A DNA stretch of 41,142 bases from Chara braunii. Taxonomy: Eukaryota; Streptophyta; Charophyceae; Charales; Characeae. The stretch's first letter is position 1. Each line of letters starts with the position of its first letter. The DNA lies in NCBI GenBank assembly GCA_003427395.1, contig BFEA01000126.1:1108753-1149894 (forward strand), written 5' to 3'. Made by a program: the position numbers and the translations under genes. This document shows positions 20,325 through 30,163 of this stretch, piece after piece. The notes under the pieces were generated by a model. That model searched no databases, was not told where the DNA came from, and was given only the letters and a program-made list of their open reading frames with translations.

Positions 20325-21277
20325 CAACACGTGTTTGAACTGGGGGACTGGGGGAGGGGGAGGGGGATTGGCTCCGTCGCCTCCGCGCCGGTGCGCTCGA
20401 AGTCTCGACAGTAGGGTCCCCATCGTCGTTCTTGGGCGGCTCGGGATCCTTGGTCGGGTCGCTCGGGATTGGCAGATCCGCACCACTCGTGTACTCCAGC
20501 GGCTGCTTCCTGGTCACGATCTCCTCTCCGTCGTGCTGCCGCCTCGGGATCCTCCTCCTGAGCTTCTGCACGATCCGCCTCCTCACCCAGTGTCTCCCAC
20601 TCAAATCCTTCCTCTTCCTCCAGCTGATCTTCTTCTTCTTCTTCACTCTCCGCCCTCGATTCTTCCTCGTTGTACTCACTGTAGCTTCCTTCCTCCTCTG
20701 AGGTTTCTTCTTCGCTTTCGTCTTCCACCTCCGCTTCCTCTTCCACCGTTGTTCGAGTTTGAAAGAAAAGGACGTCGATGATCCCCTGGGGGTTCAGATA
20801 CTCCACACGCGATGGGTAGCTGCCACCTCTCGTTCGATCCTCTAAGCAGGCTGACCACTGTAAATACGGCGTTAATCTTCGTGAAAGAATGTGCGGCACT
20901 CGGCTCTCGTCACACTGCGATATGATGTCGAGGGGGAGGTCGTCGACCAGCTGTGCAAAGGGGATCGTGAGCTCCCACACGATCGTCTGCCGATGGCCTG
21001 GCTCTACTGCTCCGAAGACGAACCCACGGAGATCTCCTTCCACCTCCGTTCTCCAGGTCTGGATGATTAGCAGCTCCACACTCTCCCTCGCGGCACGATG
21101 CTCACTGTCCCGTGTCCACGTCAGCTCTACCTCGGTCAGGCACAGCGAAAGGGCGAGGTAATGCTCGCACCACATCCGCCACTGTCTCGGCTTGATACAG
21201 AAAGAAAGGCGGGGATGGATAGCAGATGGCCAGAAAGTGGGGAAGAGAGAGGGGAGGGCGAAGGTGGACCGGTTCAT
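20324..21277 (-). CDS. Gypsy ORF-b, acidic-tailed protein of unknown function (317 aa)
   Basis: Middle of the three extra ORFs. Its ATG at 21277 overlaps the ORF-a stop as ATGA, and its stop overlaps the ORF-c start as TGATG. The N-terminal 150 or so residues look globular, with TEVELTWTRDSEHRAARES, RGFVFGAVEPGHRQ and VWELTIPFAQLVDDLPLD. The middle is a strongly acidic Glu/Ser-rich run (for example EEETSEEEGSYSEYNEEES). The C-terminal part is basic and Arg-rich. Acidic tails of this kind are common in chromatin or nucleic-acid-associated proteins, but no function can be assigned. The frame is open upstream of the ATG without another ATG. Confidence 0.65.
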   Translation of the reverse strand: MNRSTFALPSLFPTFWPSAIHPRLSFCIKPRQWRMWCEHYLALSLCLTEVELTWTRDSEHRAARESVELLIIQTWRTEVEGDLRGFVFGAVEPGHRQTIVWELTIPFAQLVDDLPLDIISQCDESRVPHILSRRLTPYLQWSACLEDRTRGGSYPSRVEYLNPQGIIDVLFFQTRTTVEEEAEVEDESEEETSEEEGSYSEYNEEESRAESEEEEEDQLEEEEGFEWETLGEEADRAEAQEEDPEAAARRRGDRDQEAAAGVHEWCGSANPERPDQGSRAAQERRWGPYCRDFERTGAEATEPIPLPLPQSPSSNTC

Positions 21278-21756
21278 TGAGGGCGCAGAAAAGGGACGAG
21301 CTCGGGGAGCGCTACCTCCGGCTCGTGTCGGGACGTGCGGAGCCCGCCGACGTCGATGTTGTCGGTGACGACGAGGTTGTCGCCATGCCGCGCAAGCCAC
21401 CGGCTCCACACCTGCGCTAACTGTTCACCCCACTCCCTTAGCGAGGTCCGGATGGCCGTATGCCTCGCAGGATCCACCGTGCTGATGTCCCCGCTGAAGA
21501 CAACCATTGTAGACACGTGGCTGATTCCTGGCGCCAAAAGCCGTCGATAAGCCAATGCTTCTGCCAACACTAGTGCCCTGCTATGGGCCGCAAAACGAAA
21601 CTCCGCCGCCACGTACACCCCAGTGGTGTTGAAGAACTGCGCAAATCGGAGAAGATCCGGACTGATCCGTGGATGATGGAGTTGTTTGATCGCCGAAATA
21701 TCGCCACGTGGCGCCGGCATGTGCTCACCGAGAACCTGCTCAGTGGAAAAACTCAT
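21274..21756 (-). CDS. Gypsy ORF-a, unknown function (160 aa)
   Basis: First of the three extra ORFs. Its ATG at 21756 overlaps the stop of the integrase frame (TGA at 21755-21753) as ATGA, and its own TGA (21276-21274) overlaps the ORF-b ATG as ATGA. The protein begins MSFSTEQVLGEHMPAPRGD. It has strand-like GVYVAAEFRFAAHSRA, helical LVLAEALAYRRLL, strand-like STMVVFSGDIST and helical AIRTSLREWGEQLAQVWSRW. No known family is recognised. It is not an obvious envelope protein, since no signal peptide or transmembrane helix follows the ATG. The frame upstream of the ATG would encode a hydrophobic stretch, but it has no start codon. Confidence 0.65.
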   Translation of the reverse strand: MSFSTEQVLGEHMPAPRGDISAIKQLHHPRISPDLLRFAQFFNTTGVYVAAEFRFAAHSRALVLAEALAYRRLLAPGISHVSTMVVFSGDISTVDPARHTAIRTSLREWGEQLAQVWSRWLARHGDNLVVTDNIDVGGLRTSRHEPEVALPELVPFLRPQ

Positions 21757-22960
21757 GGTGATGATGATGGGGACGGAGTACCAGAAGGAGAAGGGGACAG
21801 AGAAAGAGAAGAGGGCGATAAGCAAGTGTCGTCCTCTTCCGTACTGGACGAAGGTGGATATGGAAAGGAAGGAAGAGGCCGTAGATAGGACATGTGGCGA
21901 GTGATCGGGCGAGCTGATCGGCTGCCGGAGACCTCAGGCACGAGCCGCACCGTGTTCACTCCGTTCGGACCAAGCTCGACTGCGCGAAATCGTCCGAGGA
22001 ATCGTGGAACTAGCTTACCCTGGCGAGCACATTTCCTTACCTGCACGATGTCCCTTAATTTGTACTAGGGTTGTGGACCCGCATTCCTATTTCGGGCCTC
22101 GTAGCTACGGACCTGTCGGCCTTGGGCCAATTCCGTCATTTTCTGGCGCTTTCGGGCTAATCGGGGAAGGGACCGCTCCATCAGCTCTAGGTGTCGCTTG
22201 GCCCTGTCTCGAACCATGGCCCTCGTGGGTCGTCGGTTCAACGACGATTTGTCCGGGAGGCTCGGTATTGAAACGCAAGCCACACTAATGGTTCTTAATT
22301 GAAAGGGGCAGGCCCGTCGATTCGTGAGGCGTCCCCGATGGACCGCCGGGATGTGATCCACGATATCGGGCCAGGGTCTCGGATCTCGTGCCGCGATGTT
22401 TCGTCGCAGTGCAGTCTTAATCGCCCTATTTGAATTCTCTACCAGCCCGTTAGACTGTGACATGTGGGGTGCAGTATTCCGTATGGCGACACCGTGTATG
22501 ACCAGATTCCTCAAAACTTCCCTTTTGAATTCTACCCCATTATCGGTCAGGATCTCCTCCGTGTCCTAATGCATTCAAAACGGTTGACGTATCGCGCGAT
22601 TTCAACCGCCTGTCGCGTATGACACGGATATGCCTCGATCCATTTTGAGAAGTGGTCTACGAATATCATTAGGATTGAATACTCACAACTATTAGGTCCA
22701 GGGGGTACTACAATATCGGTAGTGTCCATGCTAACCCTCTAAAAGGCCCGTTCAACTACCGTCGACACTATCGACCTTGGCGGTTGAATCGGCGCTTTCT
22801 CGGCAGCGCAGACCTGACAGTGCCGGACGATGAATTTAACATCGTCACGAATGTTGGACCAATACCACTCGTTTTTGTCGATTGCCGCCTACGTAATTCG
22901 GACAGCAAAATGGGTTGTGGTTTTCTCATGTGCCGTCTTAACCCAGTCATACCTTATGAA
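21753..22960 (-). pseudogene. Gypsy integrase region (HHCC, D-D-E core, C-terminal domain), broken
   Basis: Integrase joins element cDNA to host DNA. Blocks seen in order: an HHCC zinc finger (AHEKTTTHFAV, then IVRHCQVCAAEKAP); the core with SMDTTDI, LMIFVDHFSKWIEAYP, LTDNGVEFKRE and SQSNGLVENSNRAIK, giving the D, D and E with the last two about 35 residues apart; and a C-terminal region (GKLVPRFLGRFRAVELGPNG) ending with the TGA at 21755-21753. Damage: TAG stops after HFAVRIT (22889-22891) and after VVERAF, a frameshift near 22555, and a TAG at 22065-22067. The HHCC and first part of the core share the frame of the upstream PHD finger. No chromodomain was found at the C-terminus. Confidence 0.88.
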
Positions 22961-23485
22961 CGGGTGTGGCACTATCATCCAAATCCCGCTACCATCCGTC
23001 TTCCGTTTCTCTAACCGACCCTCGTTCCAGCGATAGTCCCGAGCCCTTTCATTGGCCCTCCTCCGGTCCTCCTTAGTGAAGTCCTGGAGGGGGTTACCTA
23101 CCAAGATGGCGATTAAAGCAATATCCGTCCATACCTCGGCCCTTCTAAATTTTCGGGTCTTTTCTAACCCTTCCGACGTGGCATCGAAAAATCGAGCCTC
23201 GGTCAGGATCTTATCGGCCCGACACAAGGGGCACAACCAAGGCTTGTTGCCATTTCCATACTGGATGCAAGAGCCATGGGCTCTCACGACACACTGCCGA
23301 CAGTCTACCCATTCGACATAACCTTCCCCACTAGGATGCATAGGGACAGAGTAAACGCATGAAATCGCCTCGCAAAAATAACAAAATTTGTCGGAAAGAG
23401 AGAGAAAAGATGAAGGTGAGAGGGGAGAGAAAGGTGTCGCAGGATTACCTCCGTCCCCCATTGCTAATTGTCTGCTTCTTTCCAC
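22961..23485 (-). CDS. PHD-type zinc finger segment of Gypsy pol
   Basis: A Cys/His array at 23222-23383 fits the PHD finger pattern C4HC3: CX2C, 23 residues, CX2C, 4 residues, H, 2 residues, C, 11 residues, CX2C. The core motifs are VEWVDCRQCVVRAHGSC and PWLCPLC, including the Trp two residues before the seventh ligand, which is typical of PHD fingers. The frame runs without interruption from the PHD finger to the first His of the integrase HHCC, so it is part of the pol polyprotein between RNase H and integrase. PHD fingers of other proteins read histone H3 tails, so a role in targeting integration is possible but is inference. The N-terminal boundary is uncertain because a frameshift near 23500 separates it from RNase H. 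Confidence 0.7.
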
Positions 23486-23501
23486 GTGGAAGAACTGCCA
23501 C

Positions 23502-24080
23502 CTATCCGTACTTGGGTCCGTTGGTCGATTCCGGTTTCTTCCACGGAGTGATTTCTTCGCCTTTAGGTACCTTAGCTGGTCGATGCAGACGTGTTAATCC
23601 GTCCGCGTTCCCGTGCCTCTCTGTCTTCCGATGGACGATATCGAAGTCGTACTCCTGCAAGCGCACTGCCCAACGCCCAATCATACCGGTGTAGTTAGTG
23701 AGCCTCTTCAGAGCCAGCAGCGGCTCGTGATCAGTCACTAGAAGAAACTTTTGTCCTTAAAGATACGGATGGAAGTGCTGGATTCCCCGGACCACGGCGT
23801 AACATTCGCCTTGCGGGGCCGATCGTTCCTCCACTCGTCTGGCACCGTGCGCGATGCGTATTCAATGACGTGTTCTCGGCCGTCGTTCCCCTTTTGCGCA
23901 AGAATGGCGGAAATTGCCTCCGGTTGCCAGTCCGTAATGAGAATGAACTGCTTCGTAGGGTCCAGACGGATCAAAATAGGTGTTGTGGCCAGGGCGTCCT
24001 TGACGGTGGCGAAGGCCTGTTCGCACTCATCGTCCCAACTGAGAGGCTGGTCCTTTCATAACAAGTTCATTAGGGGGCGC
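23502..24080 (-). pseudogene. Gypsy RNase H domain
   Basis: RNase H removes the RNA strand during reverse transcription. Recognisable blocks: ECEQAFATVKDALATTPILI, KQFILITDWQPEAISAILAQ, GREHVIEYASRT, and then TDHEPLLALKRLTN with GRWAVRLQEYDFDIVHRKTE and HGNADGLTRL. The frame changes from the reverse transcriptase ORF near 24040-24060 and again near 23738. The catalytic-type TD pair is present in both TDWQ and TDHE. Confidence 0.85.
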
Positions 24081-25127
24081 GCAATTGCGACGAATCCCTT
24101 GATGAATCGACGATAGTACGACACCAGTCCCAGGGACGTCTTTCACCGCCGCGACCTTTCTCGAATCTGACCGCATTCCTCCCCGCGTCACCACGTAGCC
24201 CAAGAACGAGATCTCCGATAGGAAAAACTCGCTCTTCTCGAGCGCAATTCTGAACCCAGCATCTCTCAGAGCTCCCAGCGTCCACTCAATGTGTTGCGCG
24301 TGTCCATGACAGGTTTCTGAGTAGACCAGTATGTCGTCCATATACACGATGATGCAGAAGTTGATCATCCCCTGAGTTAGCCGCGTCTTGTTGACGAAGT
24401 TCTGAAACGTCACATTCATAGCCCGTTGAAACGTGGCAGGCGCATTGCAAATCCCCATAGGACACCGAAACCACTGCCACGTTCCTTCAAACAACACGAA
24501 GGCCGTCTTTGGTCGATCTTCTTCCTTAACCAGAATATGATGGAAGTCGTGACGAATATCAAACTTACTAAAATAATTAGCACATCCAATCGCATCCAGC
24601 AAATCATCAATCCGGGGAAGGGGATACACATCTTTGATCGTAATATTATTCAATTTCCGATAATCGATGCAAATGCGAATCCACCCGTTCTTCTTCGGTA
24701 CTAATACTACCAGGAATGACCACGACCCAGTGGCGCGTTCGATCCAACCATTAGCTTTGAACTCCCGAATCCGTTGAAGCGCCGTTTTCCATTCTACTAG
24801 GGAATATCTGTAGGGTTTGCAGTGGATCGGGGGGTGGTTTCCGGTTTGAATCTCGTGTTGTATGACTAGCGATAGTCCGATGTCTGTGTCCGTCACGCTA
24901 ATCGCTCCCTGATATTCTTTTAGAATGTCCGCGATTAGGTGATGGATCTCATCAGGTACGTACTGGGGCACGTGCAACTCATACGATTGATTCCATATCC
25001 GTACATCGATTTGTTTCGTACTTACCTGCTTAGTGGTTTCAGGCGGGGGTGCGGAAATACACGAGTTATCCGATCGCCAAGAGAATACCGTGGCCATCAT
25101 TTGCGCGTCTTGCTCTCGAATGACCAC
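24081..25127 (-). CDS. Gypsy reverse transcriptase domain
   Basis: This copies element RNA into DNA. Characteristic blocks in order: GWIERATGSWSFLVVLVPKK, WIRICIDYRKLNNITIKDVYPLPRIDDLL, FSKFDIRHDFHHILV, TAFVLFEGTWQWFRCPMGIC, NAPATFQRAMN and IIVYMDDILVYS, with the YMDD active site. It continues to LGYVVTRGGMRSD and is open over the whole domain. The usual FDLRSGYHQI-like motif is altered here to FDIRHDFHHI. It lies downstream of protease in a different frame, so decay separates it from gag-protease. Confidence 0.9.
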
Positions 25128-25662
25128 GTGTTCCTCCGGGGTTACTCCGTCGCGAATATCGTGCCAGGGGTTAGGTTTTGTTGCGGTTTTGATCCCGAGT
25201 TAGTTAGATACAGTTTCGAGGCGCTAAGGGGGTTCCAAAGTATTGGCCTCTGCCCCTAAGCGTAACAACCGTATTTCTTTTGCCGGTGTCAAAAGAGATC
25301 GTGGCAAACTCGTGATGTCACAGAACTGTCTCTTATCATTATATCGCGCAAGGAGAGGGGAGATGCCTTCGTACAGGGTTCAAGGGGGTTCCAAAGAATC
25401 GACCATCCGCGATATCTGTATGAGGGGCTCACCCAGAATCATTGCTCGCGTTCTTTGCAAGTGCCGATCGGTTAGGCTCAGTGGTCTCGTGCAGGCTCAT
25501 TGCGCAGGATAGTAGATGCGCTGTTGTGCTAGCTCCAGAATCACCGCATCATCCTCATCGCTGTTGTCTGCGTCCTTCGATGATTGATCATCATCCGCGG
25601 GGTTTTCCCAGGTAATCACGCGGAGAGCTCCCGCCATTATCCGAGAAACTCGTTGAGCTACA

Positions 25663-26502
25663 TTAGTGGTAGTACGAAGGGTCATCCTCATAGGTAGGGC
25701 GGTGGGTTTTCCCCCCCGTAATCCAGAGGATAATCGATCGTTTCTCGAAGTCCAGATTGGCTCGCAAGGCCATCAGAGCGGGCAGGCCCAAGAGAACATA
25801 AGTGCTAACGTCTAACACTACGACATCTCCCAGGGCGTGCACCTTACCCAATCGAAAAGCAACATTGGTCATTCATCCCACTGTTTTTATTTTTTCCTCA
25901 TCTGCTGAGACGAGTTGATCCTTCTCCGTAAGCATAATCAGGTCTTTCTTTCTTCCTGCCCTTTCAACCACCCGTAATGAGATAGCTAGAATTGCTGCTC
26001 TGGAATCGATAATGGCATTATACAGGACTCCCCACACTTCGATGTCACATTATGTGGATTTCCACGGAATCGCTTTAATCCGTAGGAAGTGGTCATCTTT
26101 TTGGATTAGTCCTAAGCGTATCGAATCCGAAGTACCAGCAGCGGGTTCGTCCGATATTGGACTTTTTGCTTTCGTGTTTGTTGTGCGGGCAAGGGCGAAC
26201 TGCTTCCGGTTTGCCTTATAGTGTTGTAGCATGCGTTCGTTGGCCTGTTCTGATATCGATAATAGATGACCGATCGGAAGAGGAATCCGATGATCTAGTG
26301 CTCGTACAATGTTCAAAACGTCGATTTCCCCAGTGACGAAGGTGGGTCCTCCCGACTCCATTTCTCCTGGAGAAGGTCTCCACTCCGCCACTTCCCTTTG
26401 TTCGGGTGCGGGCCTGATCGTTCCGATCATGCCCAATCCTGGATAGCCAAGCGTTACGTACTGATCCAACGGGATGAGCTCCGCGGCTTCTTCCGTAGTA
26501 GC
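25663..26502 (-). pseudogene. Gypsy protease region, altered active site
   Basis: This region continues in the gag frame after a single TGA. A spacer with LGYPGLGMIGTIRP and ALDHRIPLPIGHLLSISEQA precedes the protease. The active-site block reads YNAIIDSRAAILAIS, where a retropepsin would have D-S/T-G-A, so the Gly is Arg. The flap-side block is DVSTYVLLGLPALMALRANL. Two further in-frame stops occur: TAA at 26050-26052, and TGA at 25873-25875 directly before MTNVAFRLG. The protease is inferred to be inactive. Confidence 0.75.
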
Positions 26503-27654
26503 TCACACGCTTCCTCCTTCCATTTCTTCCATTAACGCTCCTACTTGTCCCTGTCCGTTAGCGATTGGGGCTGCTGCTAGTGGTGCGGCTCTGATCCGTG
26601 GTAGTGGGGGTCGATGAGGGCAGTCTCGGGCTATATGCCCAGGTTGGTGACACGTGTAACAGACGTTCAAATTGTCAGCAGCCCCTCCGAGAGGGGGTGT
26701 TGGAGCCAGCCCGTGTTGAATCGGGGCGGCACATACCGCTATCGGTCGCATCGACCTCATCATTGCCTCAATTCGAGCATTGTGTTCCCGCTGTTCCTTT
26801 TTGCTTTCCTGGATCAGATTGACTAATGTTTTGGTTAGTTCCAATAAGGCGGTTGACTCATTTGTCCGTGCGGAATTTTCTGTTGGTGGTGGGGGTGCTG
26901 TCATTACAGGGATAGGCATGCTCGAGATCACACTCGGGGCCGGTCGTTTGGGGGTGATTTGTTCCGGATAGGTGACCGCACCAGACACAAAACCCATGTT
27001 TTCGAACTTATTCTGTAATGCAGCCAGCTCAGCTTTGGCTCTCGCCAGTTCGGACGAGTCTCCTTCCCTGGGATAATCCTCTCCCTCTAGGAAACTCGCG
27101 GCGAACTTACGTTCCATCTCTTCTGCGGCCGCCATGATCTGTTGCAGCATGTGATTGATGGGGGAGAACTGTTTCTGCAATTTCGCCCTCATCGCTCGGC
27201 TGCGAAGTCCATCAATAAACAGATTTCTTCCTACCTGTTCGCCTCGTTCAGTTTTTACAAACATTCGATAGAATCGGTTTCGGTACTCGGCGACAGACTC
27301 GAGGGGTTTTTGAACTCGATCTTTAATCATAAAAAGGGCCTGTTCCGGGTAGACATAATCAAATCGGTTCAAAAAGTCTCGTTCGAAGGTCAGGAGATCA
27401 ACCCATACGTAGGTGTTGAACCAATGATGAGCGTCTCCCCCTAATCGAGCGGCAATGTTTACCTGTGCGTCGTTGTCATCGTACTGCCGAGCTCGGAGCG
27501 TGGCCAGCCATGCTCCAGCAAGGTGGTGAGCGGGATCGGACAAATAGAGATCGGGTGTGGCCACAAGTGCCTGCGCAAGCGCTACGGGTTGATTTTGATT
27601 TGGCTGTTGATTGGCGTTCTGTTGCGGGTTCGGATTCTGTTGATTGACATTCAT
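26503..27654 (-). CDS. Gypsy gag (383 aa)
   Basis: This is the capsid and nucleocapsid precursor. The ATG at 27654 lies about 150 bp inside the primer-binding site. The N-terminus is Gln/Asn/Pro-rich. The central part has the retrotransposon gag signature (AAWLATLRARQYDDND-like text, VQKPLESVAEYRNRFYRMF). Near the C-terminus is a CX2CX4HX4C knuckle (CYTCHQPGHIARDC). The frame is intact for 383 codons and ends in a single TGA at 26505-26503, after which the same frame continues into the protease region. Confidence 0.9.
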   Translation of the reverse strand: MNVNQQNPNPQQNANQQPNQNQPVALAQALVATPDLYLSDPAHHLAGAWLATLRARQYDDNDAQVNIAARLGGDAHHWFNTYVWVDLLTFERDFLNRFDYVYPEQALFMIKDRVQKPLESVAEYRNRFYRMFVKTERGEQVGRNLFIDGLRSRAMRAKLQKQFSPINHMLQQIMAAAEEMERKFAASFLEGEDYPREGDSSELARAKAELAALQNKFENMGFVSGAVTYPEQITPKRPAPSVISSMPIPVMTAPPPPTENSARTNESTALLELTKTLVNLIQESKKEQREHNARIEAMMRSMRPIAVCAAPIQHGLAPTPPLGGAADNLNVCYTCHQPGHIARDCPHRPPLPRIRAAPLAAAPIANGQGQVGALMEEMEGGSV

Positions 27655-27800
27655 GTTGGTCGCCCGTCGAGCCGCAGGTCGGCTTCTTGTGACGACGGGG
27701 TCGTGTCGATGCGCGTTCCGGGGTCGAGGTCGCCCCTTGTTAGCCAGATCGATTCGATCTCAGTTATCGTCCTACGAATCCTACAATCCTGCCACATGTC

Positions 27801-27813
27801 GGCTCCGATACCA
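27801..27813 (-). other. Primer-binding site (initiator Met tRNA type)
   Basis: On the minus strand it reads TGGTATCGGAGCC, matching 11 of the 12 bases of TGGTATCAGAGC, which is complementary to the 3' end of plant initiator tRNA-Met. It lies immediately inside the 5' LTR. Confidence 0.8.
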
Positions 27814-30159
27814 ACCTCACGCCCGACGCGACTTCCTGATCGGAGTGGGATGTGGGCCTGGAAGTGCGAAAAGGGGTGTGCCAATGATTTTTGGGAAATT
27901 GGGGGTGGAGTCCTAGGTCAGAACTGAAATCTCCTCTGGCAAGGTTCCAGGGGCATAGGTGCAAGGAGGCTAAGGGACGGGTTACTTTCGGTCTGATGGC
28001 GGTCGATGTCGTGTAGCATAAGGCAGATGGCATGCGCGGTGCATCTTGGGCCGTCCGACCCGCCCGTTTTAGTGACGGCGGTTCGGGAGAGGTTCGCTCG
28101 CGAGGGTTGCAATTTCTATGGGTCGGACCTTTGGGCGTGGACACGTGGCGATTACCGTCGCGCATTATGTTTAGGCTCCGTAATTCCAGAGGCTCGGCGG
28201 TTGCCGCGCCGTCTGCAATTTATGCACGGCGTGTGGGGCCAATATGGGGCTATGGAATTCCACTGTACCACCATGAGTTGGCGGTAGGGGAGGAGCAGAT
28301 GGAAGGGAGGGAAATTGGTAGCGATAACGACGGAGCCGGGGGATATAAAATATTGTTGTTATAAGTAGTAGGGTAGTCGGGAGCCCTCGGGTCGCTGGTT
28401 ATGGCGCGCCGGAAGTCCCTGGCACACAGTCGGTCGTTCTCGGTTAGACAGGGGAATTTCAGATGTCTCAGCCTTAGCTGTTCTTCCTCCCAGTGTTCTC
28501 GGTACCCAGAGATGTGCGACATCTTGTCATTCCGGCGAAAATGTTGTCATCGTTTGTGTGCAGGTTCTGCAGACTCGTGTAATCGCCCACGTGTAGGCCG
28601 CATTGATCAGATCGCGCTTACATGTCCGCACACTAAGTGTTCGATCGTGTGCGGGCCAGTTGGCTGTCTTTCATGCAAAAGTGGGATTTCAGTCCTACAT
28701 GCAAAATCGCCACGTGGCATAGATACCCACCCAATCATCTAATCATTCAGCGATCCCGCAAACAATCATTTCCGATCATGCAAAAATGACATCGCACACA
28801 TCAGGCACCGCAATAATCGTCAAACTCTTATCGTGACGACAGCAGATCAAAGTGGCAAGCAACGATGATGATGAGGTAAAAACGACAAGCATATCATTCC
28901 ATCAGGACTTCGTCCATGCAATATACACAAACGAGGAAGGATCGAAAGATTCGAAACTGAATAAGACACCACACGAGGGCCAACAACGAGACAAAGATGC
29001 CGAAGAAGAAATAAGGGCGAATTGCCCGAGCCGAAGTCAAAACTTATACACAAAAGCAAAGGAAAAGACAAAGAAATTTGCAACTCCACGCCCATCCATC
29101 TCCCTCCCTCTCTCTCTCCGATGCGGACAGTCCGTTGTCACGCACCAACCCACGAAGTTGTCACCCTGCTTAGTCCTCCTGTACCCGTCAGGTTCGCCCA
29201 CGTGCTACAGTCCGTCGTAGCCCCGCGCGTCAACCCCGTACATTCGGCACCAGCTCATTGGGTCGCCCAACTCCCACTTCAACTCACCTCTACTTCGCTC
29301 GTGAGCCGACCCTCACTGAACGCGCTACCCCGAGCTTCCAGCAGCTGTTTTAAGAGAGCTATCTAATCGCGCATCCGAAATTTATAGCGTGCATGCATGC
29401 ACGAAGGACACGGAATTGCAAAGACTTAGAAAGAAGAAGGGGAGGGAGTACCTACATTCTGCATGGCCAGATCGTGGCGTGGGGGACGTAGCCACTCTCC
29501 ACGCATCAATCCGATCATGCAGCCCGCGGACCAATTGGACACATCAAGGAAGAGAGAGGGCGGGAAAGACGAAGCTCAAGAAGAAAGATACAGTTACAAG
29601 GGCGCCCCGCCCAAAATTACAGTTACACGCAAGATTAAGGGCGCCGACTAATCAGAGCTCCGTTGCAGCCGCAGAAAGAAACGCGCGAGCAAAGAGCACC
29701 GCGCGGTAAAAAGAAATTCCGAATTCCTAAATTCCTAACTAACGCAAAAATGCAAAACGGACTTTATTAAAGCACAAATCCCGAGAAGAAAATCCGAAAT
29801 TCCGAGAACCATCAAGGGCTCGACGAGATTCGAAAAAAAGAAATTTAAAAAGAAAGAAACAAAAACTCCCGCGCGATTACCGCGCCAAAAACCCGACAGC
29901 AGAACAAGAAAGAAGCGACGTCAATCATTATTAATCGCGCCTCCGTCGGCGCGCCAGCCACTCAATCGACCATCCCGGGACTTGCCCAGCTTTGGCCCCA
30001 GCGATCTGAAAAGAAGCGACGTAAAAAGAAGAACAAACAAGGACACCGATGCAATTTCCCGTCGATCCCATCTCCCGTAATTGGCCCACCCTTCCCATCT
30101 TAGGACCCCTCATTGTCATCCCGCAGAAAGTCGTGCAGCACACAAAGTGTTTCGTCACA
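27812..30159 (-). repeat. 5' LTR of the Gypsy element
   Basis: About 2.35 kb, matching 17224-19554. The outer end is CGTCACA at 30153-30159. The inner end (near 27812) lacks the last ~10 nt present in the other LTR (GGGCGTCACA in element sense), so the LTR appears fused to the primer-binding site by a small deletion between TTGG repeats. It contains the candidate TATA box at 29381-29386 on the minus strand. Confidence 0.92.
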
Positions 30160-30163
30160 ACAT
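30160..30163. repeat. Gypsy target-site duplication ACAT, right
   Basis: Matches 17220-17223 across the element. Confidence 0.85.

Larger units (their letters stand above)
17224..30159 (-). mobile_element. Ty3/Gypsy LTR retrotransposon with extra 3' ORFs
   Basis: A 12.9-kb element transcribed from the minus strand. Order: 5' LTR (27812-30159), primer-binding site, gag, protease, reverse transcriptase, RNase H, PHD finger, integrase, ORF-a, ORF-b, ORF-c, 3' LTR (17224-19554). Pol order RT-RNase H-IN defines Ty3/Gypsy. It is inserted in ORF1 of a LINE with a 4-bp duplication. In the first 155 bp of aligned LTR I count 8 substitutions and one 1-nt indel, so the insertion is not recent. The gag-pol region carries several in-frame stops and frameshifts, so this copy is not autonomous. 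Confidence 0.93.
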
